Shown here: in pieces, positions 35,896-44,138 of the stretch
Position numbering within the stretch: the stretch's first letter is position 1
How the letters are laid out: each line of letters begins with the position of its first letter
Assembly (NCBI RefSeq): GCF_000719345.1
Contig: NZ_JOFX01000002.1
Coordinates: 62,001-126,000, forward strand
Direction: 5' to 3'
DNA: 64,000 nt
From: Streptomyces sp. NRRL F-2664
GTDB taxonomy: Bacteria; Actinomycetota; Actinomycetes; Streptomycetales; Streptomycetaceae
Notes under the pieces: model-generated
What the model saw: only the letters and a program-made list of their open reading frames with translations
Told to the model about the DNA's origin: nothing
Databases searched by the model: none
Position numbers and translations under genes: made by a program

Positions 35896-35942
35896 CCAGC
35901 CCCGCCGGCGCTTGAGGCGCGGGGTCCGGGGCGGAGCCCCGG
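35896..35942 (-). repeat. Dispersed GC-rich repeat, inverted copy
   Basis: Begins CAGCCCCGCCGGCGCTTGAG, the reverse complement of the forward copies, and ends GGGGCGGAGCCCCGG. With the copy at 35599 it forms a long inverted repeat around ~250 bp. Confidence 0.85.
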
Positions 35943-35979
35943 CAACCACCGGCCCGCACCGCCGCCATGCGGCCGGGCG

Positions 35980-37302
35980 CTACGTGGAGGCGTGCCGGCT
36001 CAGGAACGCACCCACCCGCGGCGACCGCTGATGCGGCACGAGGACCCCGGCCGTCCCCGCGAGCAGCGCCCGCACCCGAGTCGACTGCACCTCCCCCAGC
36101 AGGTCCAGCACCCGCGACCCCGCCCACGCCGCCTCGTCCGGTGCGTCCGCCCGCGCCAGGTCGCCGGCCAGCTCGGCGGTGTAGAGCGCCACGTTCCGTG
36201 CGAAGTGCGGGTCCTGCAGGTCGGCCGCCCGCCGCGCGTGCCGCGCCGCGCGGGCGTGCTCGCCGAGCGCCGACCAGCACCGCGCCTCCAGCGACTCCAG
36301 CTCCGCCTCGCCGAAGAAGGACATCCATTCGGGATCCGCCTCCGCCGGCCCCCGGGAGAACTCCCGATGGGCCCGCGTCAGCGACTCCTCGCACGCCTTG
36401 CGGTCGCCCAGCCCCGCCCACCCGCCGGCCTCCCGCAGCGCGAGCAGCGCCAGCAGCCTCGGCGAGCCGAGGGAGGCCGCCGCGCGCCTGCCCGCCTGGG
36501 CCGCCCGTACCGCCTCGCGCGAGCGGCCGGTGTCCCGGGCCAGGAAGGACATGTTGCTGAAGGCGTGCGCCTCCAGGCCGGCGTCCCGTACCACCCGGGC
36601 CGTGGCCAGCGCCTCCGCGTAGTGCGAGCGGGCGTCGTCGAAGCGGCCGGAGTCGTGGGCCAGCCAGCCGACCGAGACGGCCAGCTCGCCGGCGCCCGAG
36701 TGCAGCCTGTCCTCGGTGGACTGCCGCGTGGCACCGACGTCGAGCAGGGCGTAGGCGGTGCGCAGGGGTTCGGACGCCCGGCGGTAGAGGGCGTCGGCCC
36801 CGTGCCGGTCGTCCAGCAGCCGGATCCGGCGTACGGCGTCCTCGACGGCCGCGGCCTCGGACTCGCCGACGCGTGCGGGCAGTCGGCGGGTGTCACCGAG
36901 CAGGGTGAGGCCGAGCGTCGCGGCCGCAACGGTGGCGGAACCGCCCGCCATGAACGCGCGACGCAGCACGTCGCTCTCCTTGGCACTGGTAGGGGGACAG
37001 GGGACAGGGGCGGGATGGTGCGGGCCCCGCTGCGCCGAGCGCCCGCGTACGCTCTCGCGCGGGGAGAAGCCCAGGTCGGCGAGGGTGTGGCCGGGGTACA
37101 TGTGGAGGAAGACCCGCTCGTAGGCGTAGTTGGGGCAGCGGATCTCGCCGGACTCGACCCGGCCGATGTAGCGCGCGTCGCAGGAAACCGTTTCTCCGAT
37201 CTCCTTCGCCGCCCGTCGTACCAGGGCCGCGAACTCGGCGGGGGAGCGCTGCCCACGCAGCCGCCGGAACGTGGAGTTGGGTGAGTGGGGGAACGCCGCC
37301 AT
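35980..37302 (-). CDS. HTH regulator with TPR-like repeats
   Basis: 440 aa. A short XRE-like helix-turn-helix at the N-terminus (SPAEFAALVRRAAKEIGETVSCDARYIGRVESGEIRCPNY) is followed by a linker, a hydrophobic Ala-rich stretch (AFMAGGSATVAAATLGLTLLG) and about 280 residues of helical tetratricopeptide-type repeats (ARSHYAEALATARVVRDAGLEAHAFSNMSFLARDTG). This family is common in Streptomyces as pathway-independent regulators. GAGAGGT precedes the ATG at 37302, so the longer start at 37371 is not used. Target unknown. Confidence 0.92.
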   Translation of the reverse strand: MAAFPHSPNSTFRRLRGQRSPAEFAALVRRAAKEIGETVSCDARYIGRVESGEIRCPNYAYERVFLHMYPGHTLADLGFSPRESVRGRSAQRGPHHPAPVPCPPTSAKESDVLRRAFMAGGSATVAAATLGLTLLGDTRRLPARVGESEAAAVEDAVRRIRLLDDRHGADALYRRASEPLRTAYALLDVGATRQSTEDRLHSGAGELAVSVGWLAHDSGRFDDARSHYAEALATARVVRDAGLEAHAFSNMSFLARDTGRSREAVRAAQAGRRAAASLGSPRLLALLALREAGGWAGLGDRKACEESLTRAHREFSRGPAEADPEWMSFFGEAELESLEARCWSALGEHARAARHARRAADLQDPHFARNVALYTAELAGDLARADAPDEAAWAGSRVLDLLGEVQSTRVRALLAGTAGVLVPHQRSPRVGAFLSRHAST

Positions 37303-37539
37303 GGACGTGACCTCTCTGGCAAGGAACGCAGCGCCGATGCGGTGGCCGGTGCAGTGGGGGCCGGCGCGCATGAACGTACCGCCGGCGAGGGGGCGTTCAC
37401 GCGATGTTTAGCTACAAAACGGATATCTCACCCGCGATCCGCCATGAAGTGCCATCCTTTGCGGCGTCTTGGTGCCGCACCCGTTGACGTCCCCGTGCGT
37501 TGAACCCATGCGCAGACGGATCGAGGAGGGGTTCCCTTG

Positions 37540-37959
37540 GTGGAGGCCGGCATGCAGAGCACTGGAACGAACACCGCACCCGAGCCCGGCGCGGCCCCGG
37601 ACCTGGACCTCGACCTGGTGACCGTGCCCACCCGCCAGGGCCTGGAGGCGGTGGACATCATCCGCCGCGCCGCCGGCGGGTCCGGCCCGGTGGGGCCCGT
37701 CCTCCACGACGGGTCCGGTGACACCCTCGGCTTCCTCGTCCCGCCCGGCACCGCCGACGCCTGGGACCTCCCGGGCAGCGCGTGCACGCAGACCGACGGG
37801 CGCGGGATGCGCTTCGGCGACGCCGTCTCGCCCACGGCCGGCGCCACGGGCTGGCTGCTCCCGCCGGACGCCGTCGGGCCGGTCACGGACCCCGAGGTGC
37901 TGCGCGCGGCGCTCGGCGAGGCGGCCCGGCTGATCGAGGCCGCGGACAACTGCCGCTGA
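37540..37959 (+). CDS. Hypothetical protein, Streptomyces type, 139 aa
   Basis: An ideal GAGGAGGG (37523-37530) is followed by an in-frame TTG 37537, GTG 37540 and ATG 37552. TTG has the best spacing and GTG the commoner codon, so the start is uncertain by one to five residues. The protein is soluble: a flexible acidic N-terminus, then VPTRQGLEAVDIIRRAAG, a small beta domain (VLHDGSGDTLGFLVPPGTADAWDLPG) and a C-terminal helix (EVLRAALGEAARLIEAA). Not recognised. It is divergent from the TPR regulator and may be its target. Confidence 0.85.
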   Translation: MEAGMQSTGTNTAPEPGAAPDLDLDLVTVPTRQGLEAVDIIRRAAGGSGPVGPVLHDGSGDTLGFLVPPGTADAWDLPGSACTQTDGRGMRFGDAVSPTAGATGWLLPPDAVGPVTDPEVLRAALGEAARLIEAADNCR

Positions 37960-37990
37960 CCGCTCCCGGCCCGCCGGACCGCACAATGGG

Positions 37991-38872
37991 GTGGTGGCGG
38001 GCAAGGACAGGAACAAGCACAGGCAGCGCGGGCGGGGCGGCGCGGAGGCGGTCGTCGGGCAGGTGGACGGCGGCCGGGCGGAGCTGGAGCCGGACCGCGA
38101 GCGGCCCGGCGCCTGGACCCTGCTGATCGACGGTGCCCCGCAGTCGCACGTGGACCTGGGCGATCCCGCCCACCTGGACTTCGCCTACCAGCGGCGGATC
38201 GGCCACCTGATCGACCTCGCCGCGCCGGACCGCCGGCCGCTGAACGTGCTGCACCTGGGCGGCGGTGCCTTCACCCTGGCCCGCTACACGGCGGCGTCCC
38301 GCCCGCGCTCCACGCAGCAGATCGTGGAGATCGACGCCGCCCTGGTGGCCTTCGTACGGGAGCACCTGCCCATGGACCCGCAGGCGCGGGTCCGTATCCG
38401 GGCGGTGGACGCGCGGGCCGGCCTGGCGAAGGTGCCGGACGGCTGGGCGGACCTGGTGATCGCGGACGTGTTCAGCGGGGCGCAGACCCCGGCGCACCTG
38501 ACGAGCACCGAGTTCCTGGACGACGTACGGCGGGCGCTGGCGCCGACCGGGTGGTACATCGCGAACCTCGCCGACGGCCCGCCGCTGACGCACCTGCGCG
38601 GCCAGATCGCGACGGCGGCGTCCCGCTTCGCGGAGCTGGCGCTGGCCGCCGACCCGGTGGTGTGGCGGGGGAAGCGGTTCGGCAACGCCGTTCTGGTGGC
38701 CGCCGACCGCGAGCTGCCCGTCTCGGAGTTCACCCGGCGGGTCGCGAGCGACCCCCACCCGGGCCGGGTCGAGCACGGCCGCGCCCTCGCGGACTTCGCC
38801 GGAGGCGCCGCCCCGGTCGCGGACGCCTCCGCCGCCGCCTCCCCGAAACCCCCGCCCTCCGTCTTCCGTTAG
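37991..38872 (+). CDS. Spermidine-synthase-like protein (SAM-dependent fold)
   Basis: 293 aa, GTG at 37991 or 37994. It has the polyamine-synthase-type Rossmann fold: VLHLGGGAFTLARY (SAM/dcSAM loop), VEIDAALVAFVREHL, and RAVDARAGLAKVPDGWADLVIADVFSG. There is no membrane part. Such stand-alone proteins are often called spermidine synthase in genomes, but Streptomyces rarely has the rest of that pathway clustered, so true substrate is unknown. The next methyltransferase follows 101 bases later. Confidence 0.88.
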   Translation: MVAGKDRNKHRQRGRGGAEAVVGQVDGGRAELEPDRERPGAWTLLIDGAPQSHVDLGDPAHLDFAYQRRIGHLIDLAAPDRRPLNVLHLGGGAFTLARYTAASRPRSTQQIVEIDAALVAFVREHLPMDPQARVRIRAVDARAGLAKVPDGWADLVIADVFSGAQTPAHLTSTEFLDDVRRALAPTGWYIANLADGPPLTHLRGQIATAASRFAELALAADPVVWRGKRFGNAVLVAADRELPVSEFTRRVASDPHPGRVEHGRALADFAGGAAPVADASAAASPKPPPSVFR

Positions 38873-38973
38873 AAAGATCAACGCATTCACTTCCGGAGGG
38901 CGTTGGCGCTGCGTAGCCTGTGAACCCCTCGGAGGGCCACCCCCTCCCACGGCACCTTCCGGAACGGCGATCG

Positions 38974-39609
38974 ATGTCTGACATCCCCGCATCTCCTGGT
39001 GCTCCGCAGCCGAGCACACCCAGCACCGCGACCGCGGACTACACGCGCCGGCTGGCCCGCCTCGAACGGTCCGGGATCAAGCGGCTGCTGCCCACGCAGG
39101 CCCCCTACCGCTGGAACCTGCGGCGGCTGCGGTTGGGCCGGGTCCTCGACATCGGCTGCGGGCTGGGCCGCAACCTGGTCGACTGCGAACCCGCCAGCGT
39201 CGGCGTCGACCACAACCCGCACTCGGTGCGGACGTGCCGTGAGCGCGGGCTGACCGCCTACACGCCCGACGGGCTGGCAGCGGCGCCGGACTGCGGCCCC
39301 GGCTCCTTCGACAGCCTGCTGGTCGCGCACGTGCTGGAGCACGTGGAGGAGGAGACGGGCGCCGGGCTGCTGGAGCGGTACCTGCCCCTGGTCAGGCCGG
39401 GCGGTTCGGTTGTCATGATCACCCCGCAGGAGGCGGGCTACCGCTCCGACGCCACGCACATCCGCTGGGTCGGCTTCGAGGAGCTGCGCGCCCACGCCGC
39501 GGAGGCCGGGGTGGCGGTCCGCCGGACGTACTCCTTCCCCTTCCCCCGTGCGCTGGGCAAGGTCTTCCCGTACAACGAGTTCGTGCTGGTGGGCACGGTC
39601 CCCGTCTGA
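38974..39609 (+). CDS. Class I SAM-dependent methyltransferase
   Basis: 211 aa. Motif I VLDIGCGLGRNLV, acidic loop GVDHNPHSVRTC, DSLLVAHVLEHVEEE (motif IV) and RPGGSVVMITPQEAGY (post-motif). It is a small-molecule-type methyltransferase of the UbiE/SAM-11 group; substrate unknown. The ATG at 38974 begins MSDIPASPG. It has no tight coupling to its neighbours. Confidence 0.92.
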   Translation: MSDIPASPGAPQPSTPSTATADYTRRLARLERSGIKRLLPTQAPYRWNLRRLRLGRVLDIGCGLGRNLVDCEPASVGVDHNPHSVRTCRERGLTAYTPDGLAAAPDCGPGSFDSLLVAHVLEHVEEETGAGLLERYLPLVRPGGSVVMITPQEAGYRSDATHIRWVGFEELRAHAAEAGVAVRRTYSFPFPRALGKVFPYNEFVLVGTVPV

Positions 39610-39656
39610 TCCCGGACGGGGTCGGCCTCGCCCTGGGGACCGTTCCGGCGGGGGCG

Positions 39657-40205
39657 TCAGGGGTCGACGATCTCGACCACCGGCGGGTGGTTGTGCCAGG
39701 TGCAGAAGACCGACACCTCGCGGCCGTCGAGGGTGAAGGTGACCCGGATCCAGAAGTCCTGCTTCCACACCTGCATCCGCCAGCCGGCCGCCGGGGTCGC
39801 GGAGACCAGTTCGGCCGAGGACGTGCCGAGGGAGAAGGTGACCCTGCCGCCGGAGACCGGATACGCCTTCACCTTCCCCGCGTCCTGACCGACCGGCTGC
39901 TGCCGGCCGTCCGGCGAGGCCGAGGGTTTCTGCGCCGGCCCGCCGACCGAGGGCCCGGCGGTCGGTGACGCGGACGGGCCGGGCGACGGGGACCCCGAAG
40001 CGGACGCGGACGGCGACGGCGACGGCGAGTGGGAAGGCTGCGCGCTGCGGGTCGGGGAGGACAGCGGCTGCGTGGCCAGGGGCACCGCGAGCGGTCGGTC
40101 GTAGGCCGTGCCCGACATGACGGTGTGGACGCCCCACCAGCACAGCGTCACCGCCGCCCCGGTCGCGAGCATCCACGCCATGGCATGCACAAGTCCTCTT
40201 TGCAT
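39657..40205 (-). CDS. Membrane-anchored protein with Ser/Pro-rich linker
   Basis: 182 aa from the ATG at 40205; the ATG at 40181 (MAWMLATGAAVTLCWWG) is an equally possible start. One N-terminal span is followed by a ~70-residue SPSPSPSASASGSPSPG-type extracellular linker and a C-terminal beta-rich domain (YPVSGGRVTFSLGTSSAELVSATPAAGWRMQVWKQDFWIRVTFT). It is divergent from a two-component system and may be part of the envelope stress it senses; function unknown. Confidence 0.82.
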   Translation of the reverse strand: MQRGLVHAMAWMLATGAAVTLCWWGVHTVMSGTAYDRPLAVPLATQPLSSPTRSAQPSHSPSPSPSASASGSPSPGPSASPTAGPSVGGPAQKPSASPDGRQQPVGQDAGKVKAYPVSGGRVTFSLGTSSAELVSATPAAGWRMQVWKQDFWIRVTFTLDGREVSVFCTWHNHPPVVEIVDP

Positions 40206-40284
40206 CACGGCACATACTGCACCACGCGTCACAGAAGTGTCCCGACACCCCGTGGGGTCGCCCGGATGGACTACGGTGCGGCCC

Positions 40285-40974
40285 ATGGCAAGTGTGCTCG
40301 TGGTCGAGGACGACCAGTTCGTACGTTCCGCCCTCATCCGGCACCTGACCGACGCCTCGCACACCGTGCGGAGCGTCGGCACGGCCCTGGAGGCCCTGCG
40401 CGAGGTCGCGCACCACCGCTTCGACGTGGTCATCCTCGACCTCGGACTGCCCGACCTGGACGGGTCCGAGGCGCTCAAGATGCTGCGCGGCATCACCGAC
40501 GTGCCCGTCATCATCGCCACCGCACGCGACGACGAGGCGGAGATCGTCCGGCTGCTCAACGACGGCGCCGACGACTACCTGACCAAACCTTTCTCCGTCG
40601 AACACCTCTCCGCCCGCATGGCCGCCGTCCTGCGCCGTGCCCGGGCCGCCGCCGGGGCCGAACCGCCCTCGCGCGTCCTGCGCGTCGGAGGCCTCGCCAT
40701 CGACCCGCTGCGCCGCCAGGCCGAGCTCGACGGGGTGGTCCTGGACCTCACCCGCCGCGAGTTCGACCTGCTGGCCTTCCTCGCCGGCCGGCCCGGCGTG
40801 GTCGTGGCCCGGCGCGAACTGCTCGCCGAGGTCTGGCAGCAGTCGTACGGGGACGACCAGACGATCGACGTCCACCTCTCCTGGCTGCGCCGCAAACTCG
40901 GCGAGACCGCCGCCCGGCCGCGCTACCTGCACACCCTGCGCGGCGTCGGCGTGAAGCTGGAGCCGCCGCAGTGA
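40285..40974 (+). CDS. OmpR-family response regulator
   Basis: 229 aa. Receiver domain with VEDDQF acidic pocket, phosphorylation Asp in VVILDLGLPDLDG, Thr in IIATARDD and Lys in LTKPF. The C-terminal winged helix has LTRREFDLLAFLAGRPGVVVARRELLAEVW and TIDVHLSWLRRKLG. It forms a pair with the kinase gene, which starts 7 bases after its stop. The signal is unknown. Confidence 0.95.
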   Translation: MASVLVVEDDQFVRSALIRHLTDASHTVRSVGTALEALREVAHHRFDVVILDLGLPDLDGSEALKMLRGITDVPVIIATARDDEAEIVRLLNDGADDYLTKPFSVEHLSARMAAVLRRARAAAGAEPPSRVLRVGGLAIDPLRRQAELDGVVLDLTRREFDLLAFLAGRPGVVVARRELLAEVWQQSYGDDQTIDVHLSWLRRKLGETAARPRYLHTLRGVGVKLEPPQ

Positions 40975-40981
40975 TGCCGCG

Positions 40982-42388
40982 ATGAGATGGGCCCTGGTCA
41001 AGGTGTGCCTCGCGGTCACGGCCATGGTCGTCGTGGCTTTCGCCGTACCGCTCGGGCTCGTCGTCCAGGAGATGGCGAGCGACCGGGCCTTCTCCAACGC
41101 CGAGCGGCAGGCCGCCAGCATCGGCCCGACCCTGTCGATCACCACCGACCCGGTGCAGCTGCGCAAGGCGGTGGAGTCCACGCAGATGGGCGCCGCCCGG
41201 CGGATGGCCGTACACGTACCCGCGCTCGGTGACAGCCCGCCGGTGAGCATCGGCGAGGGCCGGGCCGAGGAGCGTGCGGTAGCCGAGACCCGGCGGATGG
41301 GACGAGCCACGACGGCCGAGGTCGCCGGCGGGGGTTCCGCGCTGCTCCAGCCGACGGCGCTCGGCTCCGGAGACATCGCCGTCGTGGAGATCTTCGTACC
41401 GGAGCGCGAGGTCAGCAACGGCGTCGCCACGGCCTGGCTGGTCCTGGCAGGCGTCGGCCTGGCCCTCATCGTCGGCTCGGTCGCGGTCGCCGACCGGCTC
41501 GGCGCCCGGCTGGTCCGGCCGGCCGAACGGCTCGCCGACGCCGCGCACCAGCTCGGCGAGGGACGGCTCGGGGCGCGGGTGCCCGAGGCCGGGCCGAAGG
41601 AGCTGCGCTCGGCGGCGCTCGCCTTCAACGCGATGGCGGACCAGGTCGTCGAGCTCCTCGCGAACGAACGCGAACTCGCCGCCGACCTCTCGCACCGGCT
41701 GCGCACCCCGCTGACCGTGCTCCGGCTCAACGCGGCCTCGCTCGGCGACGGCCCGGCCGCCGAGCAGACCCGGGCGGCGGTGGAGCAGCTGGAGCGCGAG
41801 GTCGACACGATCATCCGGACGGCCCGGGAGCAGCGCCCGGCGACCGGCCTGGCCGGGGCGGGGGCGGGGGCCGGATGCGACGCCTCCGAGGTGATCCGCG
41901 ACCGGATGGACTTCTGGTCGGCGCTCGCGGAGGACGAGGGCCGCGAGGTGCGGCTTGCGGGGGTCGACCGTACGGTACGGATCCCCGTGGCGCGGCCCGA
42001 ACTCGCCGCGGCCCTGGACGCCATGCTCGGCAACGTCTTCCGGCACACCCCCGAGGGCACCCCCTTCGCGGTGGACGTCCACGACGCCGGCGACGCGGTG
42101 ATCGTGCTCGTCTCCGACGCCGGCCCCGGCATCTCCGACCCGGACGCGGCCCTGCGCCGCGGCAACGACGGCGGCCGCGACGGATCGACGGGGCTCGGGC
42201 TGGACATCGTGCGCCGGGTCGCGGAGTCGACCGGCGGCGACGTACGGCTGGGGCGTTCTGTCCTCGGCGGCACGGAGGTCCGGGTGTGGATCGGCCTGGA
42301 CGGCCGGAGCGCGGGCGGACCGGGTGGGAGGCGGGCGGGCCGCGGCCGACGGGGCGGCCGACGCGACCGGCGACGGCAACCGACGTAA
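40982..42388 (+). CDS. Sensor histidine kinase
   Basis: 468 aa. Membrane spans near residues 5-25 and 142-165 enclose a ~115-residue external sensor. Then a HAMP linker (LVRPAERLADAAHQLGEGRLGARV), dimerisation/H-box ADLSHRLRTPLTVL, N-box NVFRHTPEG, G1 SDAGPGIS, G2 GSTGLGLDIV. The C-terminus trails into a Gly/Arg-rich tail. Partner of the upstream response regulator. The sensor has no recognisable ligand fold. Confidence 0.95.
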   Translation: MRWALVKVCLAVTAMVVVAFAVPLGLVVQEMASDRAFSNAERQAASIGPTLSITTDPVQLRKAVESTQMGAARRMAVHVPALGDSPPVSIGEGRAEERAVAETRRMGRATTAEVAGGGSALLQPTALGSGDIAVVEIFVPEREVSNGVATAWLVLAGVGLALIVGSVAVADRLGARLVRPAERLADAAHQLGEGRLGARVPEAGPKELRSAALAFNAMADQVVELLANERELAADLSHRLRTPLTVLRLNAASLGDGPAAEQTRAAVEQLEREVDTIIRTAREQRPATGLAGAGAGAGCDASEVIRDRMDFWSALAEDEGREVRLAGVDRTVRIPVARPELAAALDAMLGNVFRHTPEGTPFAVDVHDAGDAVIVLVSDAGPGISDPDAALRRGNDGGRDGSTGLGLDIVRRVAESTGGDVRLGRSVLGGTEVRVWIGLDGRSAGGPGGRRAGRGRRGGRRDRRRQPT

Positions 42389-42461
42389 CCAGGGCGCGCC
42401 ACGCCGTGACCGGGGGCGCGCCTAGCAGGCGGGATGTGCTCGCCTCGGTACGGTCCGCGGC

Positions 42462-42626
42462 ATGGACACCCTCATCTTCGGCGGGCTCCTCGCCACGCTG
42501 ATCGCCATGTACCGGGAGACGTCCCGGATGGTCGTGCTCGGGGCGTGGTGGGTCATGCTCATCGCCGTCACCCTGCTGATGGCACACCACGTGACCGGCA
42601 GCCTGGCCCTGACGCTGAGCTGGTGA
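42462..42626 (+). CDS. DUF5993-type small membrane protein
   Basis: A 54-aa protein starting MDTLIFGGLLATLIAMYRE and continuing SRMVVLGAWWVMLIAVTLLMAHHVTG, i.e. two membrane helices with a short basic loop. The size and the motif fit the DUF5993 family, which stands directly before DsbB-like genes. Its TGA overlaps the possible GTG start of that gene, and the ATG start is three bases later, so they are translationally coupled. Role unknown; probably a subunit of the oxidoreductase-like partner. Confidence 0.8.
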   Translation: MDTLIFGGLLATLIAMYRETSRMVVLGAWWVMLIAVTLLMAHHVTGSLALTLSW

Positions 42627-42628
42627 CG

Positions 42629-43285
42629 ATGGCCACGATCGAGAGCCTCGTCCCGGAGCGCACGCCCGAGGCCACGCAGCCGGGCAAGGTCCAGTACTGG
42701 TTCGCCTGCTTCTTCGCCGTCGGCTGGGCGGGCGTGGTGGGTGCCGGCCTCTTCCACCAGTTCGGGGCGCGGGAGTTCCCGTCGCCGCTGTGCCTCGTGC
42801 AGCGGATGTTCATGCTGCTCGCGGCGATGGGAGCGGCGTACATCATCCGCACCGCGCTGCTGCGCGGCTCGGTGACGGGACGCCACTACATGACGGGCTG
42901 GGGTCTGACGCTGATCGCGCTGATGGGCGGCTCCTTCGCGTCCTGGCGGCAGACGACGCTGCACATCCTGCCGGGGGCCAAGGGATACGGGGGCGAGGTG
43001 TTCGGCCTCCACCTCTACGTGTGGGCGCTGATCCTCTTCCAGGTCTCCGTGGTCGTCGTGGGCATCGCCCTGGCCACCGCCCACACGACGGCGGAGCACG
43101 GCGTTCCGGCGACCGGGCCGGGGCTGCTGCGCACAGCGGGTCTGGGCGTCCTGTGGCTGCTGGGTGCGGTCATCGCCGTGAGCATGGCGGCCGCCTTCTT
43201 CGAGGAGGGCTTCCACTGGTTCCTCCCGGACGCCCCTGACCGGTACCGGTTCTTCCACGACATCGGGGTGCTGGGCCGGCCGTGA
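42629..43285 (+). CDS. DsbB-like membrane protein lacking the usual cysteine pairs
   Basis: 218 aa with about five membrane spans. The DsbB motif C-P-L-C-x-x-Q-R appears as SPLCLVQRM, so the first redox cysteine is serine. The second periplasmic cysteine pair is missing too; only two cysteines exist in the whole protein (YWFACFF and PLCLV). Family members oxidise DsbA-like proteins using quinone; this one may have another role. The ATG at 42629 follows the DUF5993 stop by two bases; GTG at 42623 is the alternative. Confidence 0.88.
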   Translation: MATIESLVPERTPEATQPGKVQYWFACFFAVGWAGVVGAGLFHQFGAREFPSPLCLVQRMFMLLAAMGAAYIIRTALLRGSVTGRHYMTGWGLTLIALMGGSFASWRQTTLHILPGAKGYGGEVFGLHLYVWALILFQVSVVVVGIALATAHTTAEHGVPATGPGLLRTAGLGVLWLLGAVIAVSMAAAFFEEGFHWFLPDAPDRYRFFHDIGVLGRP

Positions 43286-43341
43286 GCCGGTCCGGACCTC
43301 CGTGAGGTCGCCGCGGGCGAGGGCCTCCGCGGCGCCTGTCG

Positions 43342-43842
43342 TCAGCCGGGTTCGCCCGACGCCAGCCGCTCGGCCTGGGCGCGACCCACCTCGGCGGCGC
43401 GGTGCAGGTAGTCGGCGATGACGGCGAGTTCGGAGTCGGAGTAGCCCTCCAGTACGGCGCCGAAGGCGCGGCCCGGGGTGTCCCACGCGGCGGCGATGCG
43501 CCGGCGTGCCTCGGGGGAGAGGGCGACGAGGGAGCGGCGGCGGTCGTTCGGGTCGGCCTGCCGTTCGACGATGCCCGCCTTGACCATCCGGTCGACAAGA
43601 CGGGTCGCCGAGCCCGAGGTCAGGCCGGTGAGGCGGGCGATGTCGCCGGTGCTGACGGGGCCGGGCTCCCTGTCGAGGAGGACGACGCACTGCAGGTCGG
43701 TGGGGTGCAGGCCGACGGAGTCGGCCATCGCCTGGTTGAAGAGGGAGTAGTCGGTGTAGTGGCGCCGGCTCTCGGTCACGATGCGCGCCAGCAGCTCGGC
43801 GCGGCTCCACTCATCACCCGTACGGGGGGAATCGGTTGACAT
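43342..43842 (-). CDS. MarR-family regulator
   Basis: 166 aa. Winged helix: VSTGDIARLTGLTSGSATRLVDRMVKAGIVERQADPNDRRRSLVALSPEARR, with the DxRR wing intact. The N-terminal and C-terminal helices form the dimer. It is divergent from a decayed NAD(P)-binding gene, which was probably its target. An inverted repeat (43874-43906) lies in the shared promoter. Confidence 0.93.
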   Translation of the reverse strand: MSTDSPRTGDEWSRAELLARIVTESRRHYTDYSLFNQAMADSVGLHPTDLQCVVLLDREPGPVSTGDIARLTGLTSGSATRLVDRMVKAGIVERQADPNDRRRSLVALSPEARRRIAAAWDTPGRAFGAVLEGYSDSELAVIADYLHRAAEVGRAQAERLASGEPG

Positions 43843-43873
43843 CGGATTCTCCGTGCTCCAAATTTATCTGTGT

Positions 43874-43906
43874 GACGCAGAGAGTGTGTGGTGCGGAATC
43901 TGCGTC
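43874..43906. promoter_or_regulatory. Inverted repeat upstream of the MarR gene
   Basis: GACGCAGA (43874-43881) and TCTGCGTC (43899-43906) are perfect inverted copies 17 bases apart. Possible autoregulatory site. Confidence 0.4.
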
Positions 43907-43959
43907 GCGTAGTCATCGTAGCGCGAGTCCACCCCCCTTTCGCGGAATGAGGATCCGTC

Positions 43960-44113
43960 ATGTTCGTTCTTGTGACCGGCGGCGCCGTCGCCCGGCCCGG
44001 TGCGGTCCACGGCGACCTCACCGGTCGGGCGGGGAAGGCCGAGGTGGACGGCACCATACCCGGCCCGGACCTACCGCACCCGGGTCGAGGACCACGCCGA
44101 CCTCCTCGCGTGA
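43960..44113 (+). pseudogene. Remnant of an NAD(P)-binding (NmrA/SDR-like) gene
   Basis: The ATG at 43960 reads MFVLVTGGAVARPGAVHGDL, a dinucleotide-binding-like start. Some 70 bases later a different frame reads PARTYRTRVEDHADLLA followed by TGA at 44111, which resembles the usual C-terminal end of NmrA-like proteins. The ~200 residues between them are gone. This fits a large internal deletion with a frameshift, next to the MarR gene that often controls such oxidoreductases. Judged from residue patterns only. Confidence 0.45.
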
Positions 44114-44138
44114 CCTCGCCCCACGGACGGTCGGACGG

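Larger units (their letters stand above)
35591..35979. other. 389-bp intergenic region holding two inverted copies of the dispersed repeat
   Basis: No credible gene. The two genes converge here. Copies of the GC-rich repeat face each other at each end, about 250 bp apart. The middle part is plain GC-rich sequence with no conserved reading frame on either strand. Confidence 0.7.

Noticed and set aside
38887-42402. 1171-codon minus-strand open frame across methyltransferase, response regulator and kinase genes
   Set aside because: Crosses three well-supported genes on both strands; composition is that of an antisense frame in high-GC DNA.
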